Assembly: GCA_032433765.1 (NCBI GenBank)
Contig: JAVIAB010000160.1
Span: 33,872,202 to 33,936,201 of the forward strand
Source of the DNA: Megaustenia siamemsis
Lineage: Eukaryota; Mollusca; Gastropoda; Stylommatophora; Ariophantidae
Direction of reading: 5' to 3'
DNA length: 64,000 bases
In this document: positions 1 to 12,500 of the stretch, piece by piece
Layout of the letters: each line of letters starts with the position of its first letter
Position numbering within the stretch: the stretch's first letter is position 1
Made by a program: the position numbers and the translations under genes
The notes under the pieces: model-generated
Seen by the model: only the letters and a program-made list of their open reading frames with translations
What the model was told of the DNA's origin: nothing
The model's database searches: none

Positions 1-560
1 CCATATAATAGGACCAACTTAACATTTGAGTTGAAAATTTTTATTTTTGTATTTAACTTAATTTCTTTGGATTTCCATATGTTTCCCAGTGCAATGAAAG
101 CTCCTCTTGCTTTTGATATCCTTATTTTGGTATCATTTTCTGTTCCTCCCTCCTTATCCATGTTACTGCCCAGATGAATGTAAGATTGTATGTCTAGTAG
201 AGGTATTTCTCCTAATTTTATTTGGTTATTGCCAACTGCATTAATTCTCATAATGTTGGTCTTATCTCTATTAATCTTTATCAAGTATGCTCATTTTATC
301 CTGCATCTGTTGATGGCTGTGTGATAGGAGAGCTATGTCATCAGCAAAGTCTAAATCACCAAGTTGCTTGGTCAGTGACCACTGAATTCCATTTCTGTTG
401 TTTTGAGTTATTTTCATAATCCAATCTATGGCCAGTAGAAAGAGAAATGGAGACAGAAGGCATCCCTGCCTTACTCCTGTTCTTATTTCAAATGCTTCTG
501 TAAGCTGTCCTTCATGTTTGTTTATATAGATGAACAATTCCACAAATTTTGATTTTGGAT
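1..560 (-). mobile_element. LINE H fragment: reverse transcriptase core
   Basis: Reading the minus strand gives a non-LTR reverse transcriptase segment. It contains the conserved TGVRQGCLLSPFLF block (RT motif B region) followed by LDFADDIALLSH, the FADD catalytic box of RT motif C. The lower half (about 60-270) matches, in inverse orientation, the stretch at 58890-59060. The same family is therefore present there with its C-terminal part. The copy is cut at both ends and lies in the intron before the first visible kinase exon. The clade looks RTE-like, from the RT motifs and the family C-terminus. Confidence 0.8.
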
Positions 561-601
561 TCTAATATTCATTAATTAATTTTGGATTATTTCTGGTATA
601 G

Positions 602-1010
<409 letters not shown>

Positions 1011-1714
1011 TTATTGACAAAAAAACCCTCGTCAATATAAACAAATTAAACACTAAGGGGTCACTGGAAGTAATAATTAGGAAAGTACACTGAAAAGGGT
1101 AATGTTTCAACAATGCAAGCTATCAAATTTGGATGAATTTTTGTTTTCATGCAGTGGTTTTTACTACGGTATCGTAATCTAGGGTTAACTACAATAATAA
1201 TGAAAGAAATGCAATTCATACATTGGACACTTCTCAATGATCATATCACATCATGTGCATGGGGGCTTTCACAAGTCTCCACCATTCAGTTTGTTTATTT
1301 TAGCTTGTGGCTGTCATGTGCACCATGACCACTATACACTTTCTGCATGCATTTTTTTTTTTTTTTTTAAAGTGCAATGCTAGAAGGTCCAGCCACATCT
1401 CGGCACAACTGGGATATAATTAGAGATGGAATAAAATATCTCTTGAAATTATAAGGTTTTGTCTATTGGCTTAAACATTGACAAACCTTATGAAAAAAAA
1501 CTTAATAGTATATTTTTAGCGACAGGCAAGAAACAAGCTTTTCAGCATCCCTCATCAAGCAGCAGAAATCATGGGTTTAAATAAAATATGCATGTTATGC
1601 AAGAGCTAGTAGACAATGACCCCGGTAGAGAGCAATGGTTTGTGCCTTATCTGTGTACCATGTTTGGCCTAAAGAGAACATAACTGAATGAAAAGTTTAT
1701 TGCTGCTTGCTTTC

Positions 1715-2052
1715 TTGCGTTTGCTCGATGACTAAAGGATTACACCTCTTCATCATCCACCCTTAAACGGACGTTAAGTATGCATGTTTGTGTTATAGTT
1801 TGCAGTACATCTGTGATATTTGCACCTTTTGGCCCAACACATCTGACTTCAGCACAACATTTTTGAGTTCCAGGTTGTCTTTCCTCTTCAATCCCTACTC
1901 ACTTGGCCAGACTAGATAGATTAGTCTGTTACTAGAAGCACCACGGAGAGGGTCTGGATGGTTCTGGTTCACCTATCCTGGCACAAGCCATCAGTTGTGG
2001 GTCACTGACAACTTCCAGCTCTACTGTTGGGGGAGGCAACTTTGCCTCCAGT
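1715..2052. repeat. Repeat D copy 1
   Basis: Matches the other copies of this interspersed family from the block catccacccttaaacgg to the block tcactgacaacttccagctc. It ends in the inverted pair ggaggcaactttgcctcc. Orientation is defined arbitrarily by this order. Confidence 0.8.
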
Positions 2053-2346
2053 AGTTTATTAATTGAAAATAATTTCTTCTGCAAAAGACTCATGCTGTTG
2101 TTAGTTGTAGAACATTACTTCTTATAATAATGATTCAAATACTTATTTAGTTGAAAATATCCATTTCTTCAAAGATTAAATACTTTTTTCCTGTCTGTTT
2201 GAATGTTAAAAGTACTTCTAACATTTTATACACATCTTTAGTTTAAAGCAATGCATTCATTTCAACTGTAAATCATTTATTTACTTTTTTTAGTTGAAAG
2301 TATATTTCATGTAGCAAAATATAAGTTACCTATTAGCTTATGATAA

Positions 2347-2571
<225 letters not shown>

Positions 2572-2795
2572 TAATGCAGATCATTATGACACCTTTCATA
2601 CATTTTTCTGGTAAGTTAGTGGATCAATGAAAGTGGGGGAATGTGATATAATGTTGCAAATATTAAATATTACGCAACATTATATGTTTACGTGTGTGCA
2701 TAACTCAATACTCATAATGGTTAGAATGCTAAAAGTGTAGATAATTGTTACATTTATTCAGAATTGTGTGAATTTTTTTTCTTTTTTTTTATTTA

Positions 2796-3393
2796 TTGTA
2801 GGAATGTAGATGTGGAGGTTGAGATACCACGAGAAAGGAGAGGAAGGGAGAAAGCCGAGGTGAATGACAAGCAACTGGAAACGATAATAGAATCCATGAA
2901 AAAGAGAAGAGAAAAATATGAAACAGACTATCTCGAGATTTGTGTGGGGGGGGGGGGGTGTTAGTCGAGAAACTAAACACGTGGATCGATTTGATTGGAG
3001 GGCCAACAAATATTTAAAAAGGAGACACAAAGAAACGGGAGGATTTTCTTAGGAGAACATCAGGGATGACACACGCGTAGATGTAGAGAGTTCTGAACAG
3101 TCATAGATGAAACCTTGAGGATTAGGTTAGAAGTTTCCAGAGAATTAAAGTCCATGAGATGAATAGAATAAGTATATTAGACTTAGACCTGAGAAGGTCG
3201 TTCAATAGGGAACGGTCTCCATTTAAGTGAGTAGATAAGTAGAGAAGTGTGTAGAAGCCTAGGGCCCAGTGGCGAGTGACATTGCTACTGGGCAGCATGT
3301 GAATGACCTTATTACCAACATTGGTCATGTAAACATGTTAAACACGTCGCCCATGGATTGGGCTGTGAAATAAAGACTGTTTTCGTGTTCACA
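2796..3393 (+). mobile_element. 3' end of an LTR retrotransposon (pol tail, PPT, LTR)
   Basis: An open frame from about 2796 is rich in charged residues (EIPRERRGREKAEV, SMKKRREKY). It ends in GGGGC and a TAG stop that overlaps the first bases of the inferred LTR. A 13-base G run (2946-2958) sits exactly where a polypurine tract should be. It is followed by TGTTAG (2959) and a unit of about 435 bp that ends at TTCACA (3393). The unit carries AATAAA at 3369-3374. The TG...CA ends, the PPT and the polyA signal together point to a Gypsy-like 3' LTR. No internal RT is left, so the superfamily is inferred. Confidence 0.5.
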
Positions 3394-3679
3394 GATTTAT
3401 ATGCTGCAAGCATAATTTTTTTGTTTCTAGTTCTGATTCAAGATGGTGTTGTTTATCTCCTCTCTTGCAATGAACAGTTGATCTACTACCTAACATGCCA
3501 CCATCATAAAACATTGATTGTTACTGAAACAGAAAGGCTAGTCCATGATTGTGACAAATATGTATCCATATAGGATCTCAAACATAAGCTGGAAAGAAGA
3601 TATTTCAAATGAACTGATAAGAGATTGAATGTAAACAAAAATACTTGTCAAGCTTTATAAGAAGAAGACATTGAAAATA

Positions 3680-3935
3680 CATCAGTCATATGCTGAGAAT
3701 TAATGAAGAAAGACTTCCACATCAGGTATTCATGTGTAAACCTTCTGATCAAAGAAAAAAGGCAGATCAAAAGAATTGCTTGTGCAGAACAATTACTAAG
3801 GAAAGCTCACCTATGGGATTAAGAAACAATCAAGAGCTATATGAAAAAGCAGCAAATTGTCAACTATGGAGAATTATGACTGCTGCCCTATGTACCATCT
3901 TTGGCCATCTGTATAAAGAATAATGAATGAGCCAT
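3680..3935 (+). mobile_element. LINE M: decayed C-terminal tail
   Basis: The frame NEERLPHQVF... ELYEKAANCQLWRIM has the layout of the region after the RT in RTE-like LINEs. That layout is a basic patch and a segment of the 'ELAxDRxLWR' kind before the stop. No RT box remains, and the copy has lost most basic residues. It is assigned only by this pattern. Confidence 0.4.
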
Positions 3936-4104
3936 AAATTCATACCTATTAGGGAGGGTTAATATAATCTCAGCCAGCTCTTTAATTTAAAAAGTTAGCA
4001 CATTTATTTGAAGATTGTAATAAAATTGAACTGGAGCATTTTTATGGTTACTTTCTGTGAAATTTCGAACAGCATGATTCACATATAAGACTATTGTATA
4101 TTAA

Positions 4105-4290
4105 AATTAATAATCATTTTTGATGAAGAGATAGAGGGAACCAAAGAGATAAGATACCAGACAGCTTAAGAGAATGGCTTGGCAGAAGATCAAAAACAGA
4201 AATGATAAATAGCTGTCGAGATCAAAAGTTGTGGAGAAACGTGATCACCTATGCCAGCAGGCATGGTACTTGATAATGATGATGATATTA
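4105..4290 (+). mobile_element. LINE A 3' end
   Basis: Encodes RDRGNQRDKIPDSLREWLGR and a segment ending in ITYASRHGT, then a stop and a (TGA)n-like tail at about 4270. It is the same family as 37515-37925, 45258-45790 and 59589-60045. Confidence 0.75.
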
Positions 4291-4359
4291 CATTTTATGT
4301 ATTGTTTCAGCATTTACATTTTCTTGATCAGTAAATTTAGTATTCAGTAGTATTATTTT

Positions 4360-5055
4360 AGTAAACTTAATCCCAAAAGATGACAGAATATACATGGAAA
4401 ACAAACCAGTGGAAGAAATTGATCACTTTATCTTTCTTGGAAGTCACATTGGGAAGGGGATACAAGTAAAAAAATTAGAATCAGAATAGCTAAAGCAGCA
4501 ATGTCTTTCAGAAGCCTTGAAAATTTGTGGAAATCAAAACTCATCAGCACAAACACATAACGTAAACAAATCAAATTAAACATACTATCAATCCTTATGT
4601 AAGCATGTGAGACATAGAAACAAAATTGAACACATTCGAAAATAAATGTCTAAGGGAAATACTTGGTTCAGCGTGGAACGAATTCAAAACAAACGAAGAA
4701 GTTAGAGAAATCGCCACTAATATCTTCAGTAATCAAGAAAAGACAATGGTTATATGTTGGACATGTGATGAGAAAAGATAATAACCGAATAACAAGGTAA
4801 GCCCTCATGTGGGAAACAACAGGTAAGAGGAAAAGAGGCCAACCCACAGAGACACTGAGAAGAACATTGATCAGAGATGCAAGAGCAGCAGGAATCAACT
4901 CCCTCAATGAAATAGAGTTGCTTGCACAGAACAGAGACAAATGGCGAGATTTGATAAAACATCTTTTAAAGGATTGAAAACTGCTAGAATAAAAATTTAG
5001 ATAAGAGAAAGAGTATCTGGGTCTATGCCCTATGGGTTGGCTATGGCCCAAAAGG
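4360..5055 (+). mobile_element. LINE B 3' end, frameshifted
   Basis: Reading on the + strand with frameshifts gives the post-RT region. It includes LGSHIGKG, a stretch related to AWNEFKT, then VGHVMRKDNN, TTGKRKRGQPTETLRRTLIR and NEIELLAQNRDKWRDLIKHL. It ends with a non-coding tail ccctatgggttggctatgg and a short (GATA)n end. Homologous copies are at 29680-29990, 36381-36687 and 43287-43746. The copy is full of stops and is dead. Confidence 0.8.
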
Positions 5056-5490
5056 TCAATAGATAGATGGAAATTTAGTATTAATCTGTGATGAACTTTT
5101 ACTAGACCAGTAAGATGCACCTCAGAGTTTTTCTCTGGTTCTCTGCTTGTTGTCATGCAGGCTTACTTCTAATTCTGTGAGCCAAACTTTTGTTCCTTGT
5201 CTTTTGAGGACAGTGTAGTCTTGTAGACATGCTTAAGAGCCTGTTTCATATCTGCAGACAACCAAACCACATCTGCAGACAACCAAACCCCTGAAACAAA
5301 TTTCAAGGGGACATGCTCATGACTTGTTTTAGATCCCTGAAACATTGGGGTGGTCTGAACTGCTGGAGGTTTTCTCCTGCATTTACATTTTGTCTCATCA
5401 AATTAATCTAATTTTTCATTTTTGTGGATACAATTGTTCAGGTAATATCTAGACATCTTGTGATGTATATCATTTATATCTTCCTTCAAG

Positions 5491-5711
5491 GTATGGCAGG
5501 TTCTGAAGTATTACAAATGGTAGAGAAAGGTCGTAGAATGAGCAAGCCTACGAATGGTCCAATCGAAGTGCCCGACTCCTACTTTGACAAGATGCTGAAG
5601 TGCTGGCATCGAAACCCAGAGGAAAGGCCAACCTTTGAAAGCCTTCGCTACTTCTTTGATGATTACTTTATCAGCATTGAGCCAAACTACAAAGATATGG
5701 ATGAAATGTAG
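5491..5711 (+). CDS. Src-family tyrosine kinase, terminal coding exon
   Basis: Last coding exon, entered after TTCCTTCAAG. Two bases complete the glycine of PYPG, and then MAGSEVLQMVEKGRRM follows (helix G region). It continues with YFDKMLKCWHRNPEERPTFE, which holds the conserved CW and the RPTF of helix I. The C-terminal tail is YFISIEPNYKDMDEM and ends at TAG. The tail tyrosine sits where CSK phosphorylates the Src tail (EPQY in vertebrates), so inhibitory tail control is likely kept. The three exons together give 170 residues of C-lobe with an unbroken frame. The 3' UTR follows directly from 5712. Confidence 0.95.
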
Positions 5712-7314
5712 AAATCTGGCGTGGTTAATTTTTTTTTTCAGCTGTTCTCTGATTCAAAATATGTGTGTTTTTTTTTTTTTAGATGTAAATTAGTTTAACA
5801 ACCGTTGAGATAAGAATACATTTAGTATTATGCTAATCTGTGGTGAAAATATAATATGCTTTGTAATCTATGTTAATATATATGTGACGATCATTTTATG
5901 AAATGAAAGCAGATGTACACTTAATTGATTATTGTGTAACAACAGTGTGAAATGTTTGCTGTAATTGATTTATTTTGTTTTGAAAGATCACAACCATTTG
6001 CTACAAGTAACAAAAGAGATATAATTTCAAAGATGAATTAACAAAAATGTGCACTGAAAATATAACCAGAGATGGCAATATTATCTGACACTTTTAAGGG
6101 ATTAATATATATATATTATTATTATTATTATTAAAGTTAAAAAAATATATATAACTGAAGAATAATTAAAAATGCATTAGTTTTTCTGAAATACTGAGTG
6201 AGAAAAAGTTTTTAAAAAATAATAAATATTTTAATTGTAGCTGGTTATAACTTTTAATTAATATAGAAACTTTTCACACTGTTTGCAGTTAAAAACTTTT
6301 CAGAAATAGTTTGTCAGGTTTTCACTTAAAATCAATGTTTTACTTATCCAAATATTGCTCAAATTATTTCCAAATGTTTGTGTCACCTAATAATTTTACC
6401 ATTCCACTACCAAACTGCTGCCCTGATAATTGCTGCAAGTCTACAGACTTGCTAAAATGGTGATTAAATTAACTCTCATAATGGATAAGTATTAAACAAT
6501 TGTAGATCAGGATTCAGATAATTAAATGAAAAAATATGTAATCTATTTTATCTAAATTTGTTCCATTTATATATGCTCCCTTTTTTTTCTAATTTTTTGG
6601 GCACTGTTTAAGACACTTGTTGAAACTGTTTCTGGCACTGTTTAAGACACTTGTTCAAATTCTTTATGCACATTCATTCATCATGTATGTCATTAATTTT
6701 TCACATTTGTTGTACATTTTTGGTAAAAATTTGCCAAAAAGCTCCAACTTTTTCCAAAGTACTGTTTTTTTAAAGTGTGTGCACATTTTAACATATATTT
6801 TAATTAATCTGTGGGCTAATTGTGTATTTGACATAATTTAGCTTATATGTTAATTAATCTATGGGCTAATTTTTTATTTGACATAATTTAACTTTTGTGT
6901 TAATTGAATTATAAACCATCTATGGTAAAATAAAATAGATCAACTTAGACTAATACTTATAGTCACCAACTAATGACCATATTTTTTTTTTATTTTAAAC
7001 TTTTACTGTTTCCACCTGCTTGTATTTATCTTGAGAAATGTGTTAACTAAAACTGGGAAAGTAGTCTTTAACAAATACAATTTTAAGACAGATGCACTAG
7101 ACAATAAAGTGGCTAGACATAATACAATTTATTCAGTGGACAAGCAAACAAAGAGATCTGTTTAGGGATTACACCTTAAGTAAAGTGCATGATGCAATTT
7201 CAGTTGATAATTTTCATTTTCCAAGTCTATTTCTAACTGTAAATTGTTTGTATTCATGTTAATCATTTTCCAGCTAATTTAAATCATTCTAAGGTTGATC
7301 CTCGTTATTTCCCA
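5712..7314 (+). other. Kinase 3' UTR and AT-rich flank
   Basis: Non-coding and very AT-rich. It starts with the kinase 3' UTR, whose end I cannot fix because several AATAAA-like signals occur. An ATT triplet run lies at 6116-6132. A pair of direct repeats of about 57 bp around ttaattaatctatgggctaa lies at 6790-6900, and a shorter duplicated block tgtttaagacacttgtt lies at 6605-6660. No gene seen. Confidence 0.6.
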
Positions 7315-7725
7315 TCATTGTACTACCAATGCCAGACCTGGACCCTACATGCAAGAACAATAAGAAAAATAACCTCAACTGAGATTAAATGTGTTAGATG
7401 AATGACAGGAAACAGTCTGAGAGATAAGATCAGAAATGAACTGAGAAAAAAGCTAGGAATAGCCCCCGCCATAGAATATATAAAGAAACAACAGATAAAA
7501 TGGTTTGGCCACATTACAAGGCAGAAATATCAAAACACAACACAATGAGCCTTCAACAAACATTGTGAGAATACCAGACCCAATGGTTGACCGCGAAAAA
7601 GATTGATGGATGGAATATTAGAAGCACTAGGAAACATAACAGCAGCAGAGGTGAACAGAAGAGCAAAAGACTGCAAATTATATCTCCCCTCGACGCTGGA
7701 AGGAAAGTAGAAGAAGATTCCAGGC
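7315..7725 (+). mobile_element. LINE G 3' fragment
   Basis: Broken frames read like the C-terminus of RTE-type LINEs. One part is EYIKKQQIKWFGHITRQKYQ, and the end is a region similar to KRRAKDCKLYLPSTLEGK before the stop. A related, better copy is at 27020-27500, where the end reads ARTRTLYLPRHPNWHKRK. Confidence 0.55.
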
Positions 7726-8990
7726 TGATAGTTACTTGATGTAGTTCAAAAACTAATTTTTAATTTGCAAGACTTAATTTCCATGTCTGCCAGATAAATC
7801 TGATGTTTTTTCCCCAGCCTATGAAATTGTTTTGCTTATGATTGTTACATTAATGTTAATCATATATTAATTATAATTACCAGATAATGTTCAAGCTTAA
7901 AATTAATGGTCCTGGTTCTTAGACATTAACAAATTAATGCTTGTGATTATAAATCTCAGTTTACTGTATTACAGTTAATGTTCAAGATTTGTTTTGATTG
8001 GGTATACATTATAAATGTCCATAATGTGAATTAATGTATTGTCATCTGTTTTTTTTCTTTTTAATTATAAATTATTAAACTCTCAGAGCAAAGCAAGATT
8101 AATGGCTGAATATAGTTTACACTTCACAGACAGCACATAACAACTATATCACTTTTTTTTTCTCATCTTTGGCTTTTTTAAAATAAATATCTTCTTTGTA
8201 TAATTATCTGAAGGCTGGCAAAGTAGTCAGTGGCTGGTGCATCTTATAAGCGAAACAACAAAATCCCTCTGTATTAATTTGCTTTGGTCATTCTTTGTGT
8301 AGAGTGTCCCAATATTGACCATCAGTTTACATCTCTGTGTCTCTTTCTCCACAGAGATTCATTACATTCTTTTGAATTTTAGTCTTTCAGCAGCGTTTGT
8401 GTGCACAATATGCATTTTCTCTAGTTGAGCATTTCTTGTTAATTTTATTTAGCCAGATTAAACGTGAACTTTTCCAAGGCAGGTTGTATGAGGTGATGAG
8501 GATATTAATTGTTCAAATAATGCATTAAAAATAAAATAATTACTTCTTTACTTTATCATTCCTTTTTTATATTTTATATACATATTCATCTATTTTCCAT
8601 TATAGATAACACTCAGCGAGCACTATATTTTTCTTTTAATTGTTTGTGTTAAATTAATTTGTTTTCTTGTTGTGTTTGTGGCAAAACCTGCTGGACAGGT
8701 GTGTTTTAAATTTGATGGATTGTGATGTACATGTTTGTAGAAGTTATTTCTTGAGCTGAAAACCAAAAGATAACTGGATTTTTTTTAGGCAGAAAAAAAA
8801 TAATAAAATAAACATTCTAAGCAGAAGGCACTTGTATAGATATAAGATCTGAGATTTTTTAAAAATATGTGTCTTTTAATTAATCAACATTTCTTGTTAA
8901 ATAATTTATTTCTGTTTTGATTTAATTTCTCATGTTTTTAATAACAATTCCCTTCCTGTAATTTATTTGTTTGTAAAGAATACAGGGAAC
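7726..8990. other. AT-rich DNA, nothing recognised
   Basis: About 1.3 kb of low-GC sequence with many homopolymer runs. I found no convincing exon, RNA gene or repeat family here. Confidence 0.5.
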
Positions 8991-8998
8991 TATTGGGT

Positions 8999-9115
8999 TG
9001 TATGAGAGCCATGATACTCAATGGTTAGTGTACTGCACTGCTAAGGACAAGAGGTCAAGTAGAGTTGTGCTTTTCCCTGACCCACCTGGGTAACAAGAGA
9101 AACTTGAGCCAAACC
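8999..9115 (+). repeat. SINE1 head, degenerate
   Basis: The block gagccatgatactcaatggttagtgtactgcactgctaag resembles the tRNA-like head of SINE1, with an A-box-like segment around ggttagtg. The B box is lost and the element ends early. Confidence 0.45.
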
Positions 9116-9164
9116 CTAATGATATATAATGAATGTGTGTGCTATGATGTTATTAACTCTTTCT

Positions 9165-9372
9165 AGACCATCTTCTTTCTCTTTCTGATGCTTACCCAAT
9201 GACTACCTAAGGAATTGATTGTCCTTTTTGTCATCTGTCCTTAAAGGGGCGTTAAGTGGGTGTAGGTACATATTCTGTTGAGGTTTGCAGTAGATCAGCA
9301 CTTCCAACTATCAGAATGGCATTTTTGAGTACTGGTTTGCCTTCCATCTTCGATCCCTACTTGCTGGGCCGG
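9165..9372. repeat. Repeat D copy 2, truncated
   Basis: Contains ttaaaggggcgttaagtggg, cattttt-gagtactgg and ttcgatccctacttgctggg in the same order as the other D copies. It stops before the last third, where LINE J begins. Confidence 0.7.
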
Positions 9373-9384
9373 AATTGGTTGTAA

Positions 9385-9595
9385 ACAACATCTTGCTGAA
9401 AAGAAGAGTAATGAAAGGCATGGTTCCAGGAAGGTGAGGCAGGAGCAGACCAAGAAGATGGTTGTTTCGAGACATCAAAGAGACCTTGAACATAACAACA
9501 TAAGAAGTTTAAAATCTGGCTAGAGATAAGATTCCTTGAGACAGACTGTGATGAGTGCAACGTTCTACAAAGATCATGCAACCTATTTATAATTA
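9385..9595 (+). mobile_element. LINE J 3' fragment
   Basis: The + strand encodes MKGMVPG, RPRRWLFRDIKETLN and a tail ending STKIMQP, interrupted by stops. It matches the reverse-strand copy at 38900-39150, which encodes ERTIMKGLV, and the variant at 38600-38845. Confidence 0.55.
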
Positions 9596-9639
9596 TAGTG
9601 CTGTAATATCTTTCTTCTTCTAAGCATTAACCTTTTAAG

Positions 9640-9965
9640 AAGGTGTGGATGCTTTGTGTTGCTAGTTTACGGCAAAGCCACATTCTGTGTGCCGCTACGT
9701 CTTCAACACATCCATCTTCAGCTTAAGTAGATTTACATACTCTTTTCGACTTGTAACGGCTAAGGGTTCTTTAATGTGCATGGATGCACACTGGACCTCC
9801 TGTTTTTCGCTGTTTTCTGAGAGGGGTAGACATTGGACCTTACTACCCAGAGATTAGAGGAAGATAAGGCCATGAATTTGAAGTGAGAAATTCACAGTCT
9901 GTGGTGGAATTTGATCCTAGGACTTTCCTGTCCAGAGGCTTATATGTACCACCCAGTTACCTGTT
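9640..9965 (-). repeat. SINE3 copy
   Basis: On the minus strand it starts with a tRNA-like head (gtacatataagcctctggac ... ctaggatcaaattccacca). Its body contains the counterpart of ctctaacctctgggtagtaa, seen at 19620-19680, and the block cattaaagaacccttagccg, also seen at 45080-45110. Confidence 0.6.
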
Positions 9966-10639
9966 GTAATATAAAATTGGCAAGAATTAAAATAATTTTT
10001 TTTTTAATTTCTTTTTTATTTTAAATTTACTGTTTTGTTAAAACATACCCAACTTTGATAACTTGCATCCATGGATTTGGTTTAATTTACTGAATCATAT
10101 CTTATGTTTACATTATGTTAATTTTGAAGACAGATAATTAATCATAATATTTTGTTAATTAATTGTAAAATACTTTTTAAATGTAATCCGTTTTAAAAAT
10201 TCACAATTTCATTATGAATTTGTGTAAGATATCTTGCTGTGTTTTGGTTGAGAAAAGTTACAGTGTCAGATTTTTAGAATTTTGTGGTCAAAATCCTTAC
10301 CAGTAGAAAGTACTAAACTATGCAGAAGATGATAATCAATATTACTCTCAGATTTTTTTTGTTGCAACCCAAATTGTCATATTTAAGTGATAAGACTATG
10401 AGCAGAAGCAAGTTTTATTTATTGTACTGTTGTTACTACATATATAATCGTTGATACTGAATGTAATTTTATTTGGATGTCAGAAACTATGCAAATTTTA
10501 TTGATGTCTAATCTGATTTATAAATGTTGATGGCAAATATAACAAAATCATCATCATTTAAGATAATTATATATCCCTTGGTTGTCCTGGAAACAATGAG
10601 ATTTCTTTCTTAATTTATACAAATGAAGACTTTATTTTG
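9966..10639. other. AT-rich spacer
   Basis: Nothing recognised. Long runs of A or T and no open frame worth reporting. Confidence 0.5.
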
Positions 10640-10885
10640 TGCAAGTCCTGGCTGTTTGTGTGCTCCCTTCCTAATCAGAAGGATCCTGGTTCAAATCTCA
10701 AAAGTAGCTGATTTTTTTTTTATAACATATGGTTCTGAGGTTTACCCAGTCTCTAAAAACAGATACCAGAGACTTTTTCTAGGAAGTAAAAAATAGCCTA
10801 GTATGATGCTGACCACCCAAAAAATGTGCAGTGTCACGGGAAAATATGGTCACTAACACCATATTCTTCACACATCTAGCAAAGC
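10640..10885 (+). repeat. SINE1 copy (1A type)
   Basis: Follows the layout of the copy at 29162. There is a tRNA-like head with the B-box remnant ggttcaaatct, then ggtttacccagtctctaaa, a stretch like ttttctaggaagtaaa and the 3' block atatggtcactaacaccata. It is diverged but complete. Confidence 0.7.
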
Positions 10886-11234
10886 AGGGGAGGGAACCAT
10901 TGATTACTATTTTTGGAAGTATGAATCAATATGTTGTTTATCTTTATTTGATTATGTCCAACTTCATATAATTCTAATCAAGAAGGAGTGACTGTTGAAA
11001 TCTGAGTAACATTTTTTTCAGATTAAAGTTTTGTAACCTAATAGAATTTGTTTATATCTGACAGTTTTATAGACAAATTGTTTTGTGTTGAGGTTTATAT
11101 AAATTTGTTGCAAACTTTTTTTTTAACACTACAGATGTAGGTACTCTTACACTATGTGCACAAGTAGTCTCTCTCCCTGCTTCAGCTGTACTTGATTTAA
11201 GTTTTATAGGGTTAAAATAGTGTATTAGAATTAG

Positions 11235-11400
11235 TGTTAGTAGGGTTCGTTCGTTCGCTTTCGTCAGCTTTGACCTCTGACGAAGTCCCACCCACTCAAT
11301 TTTGTGGGACTGAATTTTGCGTGTAAAGTCTGTTTTATCCCATTACAGGATGCCCCTCACCATTCAGGCAGATTTACTCTGACTTCAGAGGTAGTTAGTA
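11235..11400 (-). repeat. SINE2 3' tail, inverted
   Basis: The + strand shows ctttgacctctgacgaagtc and then gaattttgcgtgtaaagtct and aggcagatttactctgac. This is the complement of the 3' half of SINE2 at 35480-35620. The copy is 5' truncated. Confidence 0.7.
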
Positions 11401-11404
11401 GGGT

Positions 11405-12095
11405 TAACAATAGAACCATGGTTCGGGAGTTTAACCTTGTACATCATAAAACATGTAGCAAATATGAACAATGACTAGTTTGAAGGTCATCCCATGTATT
11501 TGCGTGTCCAATTTGTGGTCACATGATTGAATACAATAAGCCAATTTCTTTGTCAGAAATTAGTGAGTCCTCTCTGGTACCTCGAAGAAGAAAGACATTT
11601 ATAAATTAGATAGGGGATTGATTACATCCAGGAGAAGGCTGAAGTCTGGTAGAGAGAAGATTAGATAGATTGTTTTCATTATAGAATATCAGCCACTAGC
11701 TTAGAGAGAAATCCAGTACAATTAGATTTAGGAAGATTATAAATATGGGTCCACCTTGGACAGTGTTATGATAGACTTATAGACATGAATAACTGACTAG
11801 CAGTGGGATAGACTTAGAATTTCATAGAGGACAAAGTGAGTATGTTTGATTGTTTGCAGATCTTTGAGTTGCTATGACAGATCTTTTTATTGCTCTGACT
11901 ATGGTGGTCTGTGAAATTAAACCCATAGGAGAGCTGGATAGTTGGAGCCAGTCTCCTAACATTGGTACCATCGAGTCGTTGATCATGTTGCTGTCCCAAT
12001 GTAACTGTCCAATACAGATGGGTGTCCTAAGAGATCCGGCCAAAGACGACGCAGTAACTGTCATCTGATATATCATTAAAGAAACATCTATAACT
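11405..12095. repeat. Diverged repeat, LTR-like (pair with 35700)
   Basis: Blocks such as gcagatctttgagttgc, ggtctgtgaaattaaaccc and gagccagtctcctaac have weak counterparts at 36035-36130 (gcagatctttgtaattg, gatattttatgccattaaacc). The element has no coding capacity. A decayed LTR is possible but unproven. Confidence 0.3.
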
Positions 12096-12154
12096 TACAA
12101 TACAGCTATACCTCTGTTTAATCTATTTGTTTTGTTTTTACTTAAGAAATGTTA

Positions 12155-12500
12155 TTATTTTCTTGCTTCTTCCCAGGCTGAAAATGGCACAGAATACAAA
12201 TCATAACTTTCTATGTCTCAATAGAAAAGAAGAAATACAAGTTTTTAGACTCCAAACAGGCCATAACAGAATGAAGTATCATCTTTATTGTACCCTGAGT
12301 TATAGGAACCTCTGATGAATATTACTCTGCGGCTCAGACAAAATGATTGCTGAACATCTACTACAGACATGCTCAATGCATAACGAACATAAATGGCTCT
12401 TTTGACCATTATCAGTACCATCCATACCTAGATGAGCTGTATGAAGATGTCACCAGCCTTGAGCTAACCAATGCTTTCTTTAAACTTATTACGACTGATA
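12155..12500 (+). mobile_element. LINE I 3' fragment
   Basis: Encodes VFRLQTGHNRMKYHLY, closely related to ILRLHTGHNRMRNHMF in the copy at 46700-47365 (minus strand). It then continues in other frames through a cysteine-containing tail (LRLRQNDC-like) and HLLQTCS. This is the end of an RNase H-bearing LINE. Stops throughout. Confidence 0.65.

Noticed and set aside
2796..2964. Possible extra kinase exon
   Set aside because: Sequence has no kinase signature and lies in front of a polypurine tract and LTR; the kinase reads straight from the PYPG exon to the MAGSEV exon.
4668..5156. 162-codon minus frame
   Set aside because: Antisense shadow of LINE B, which codes on the + strand here.
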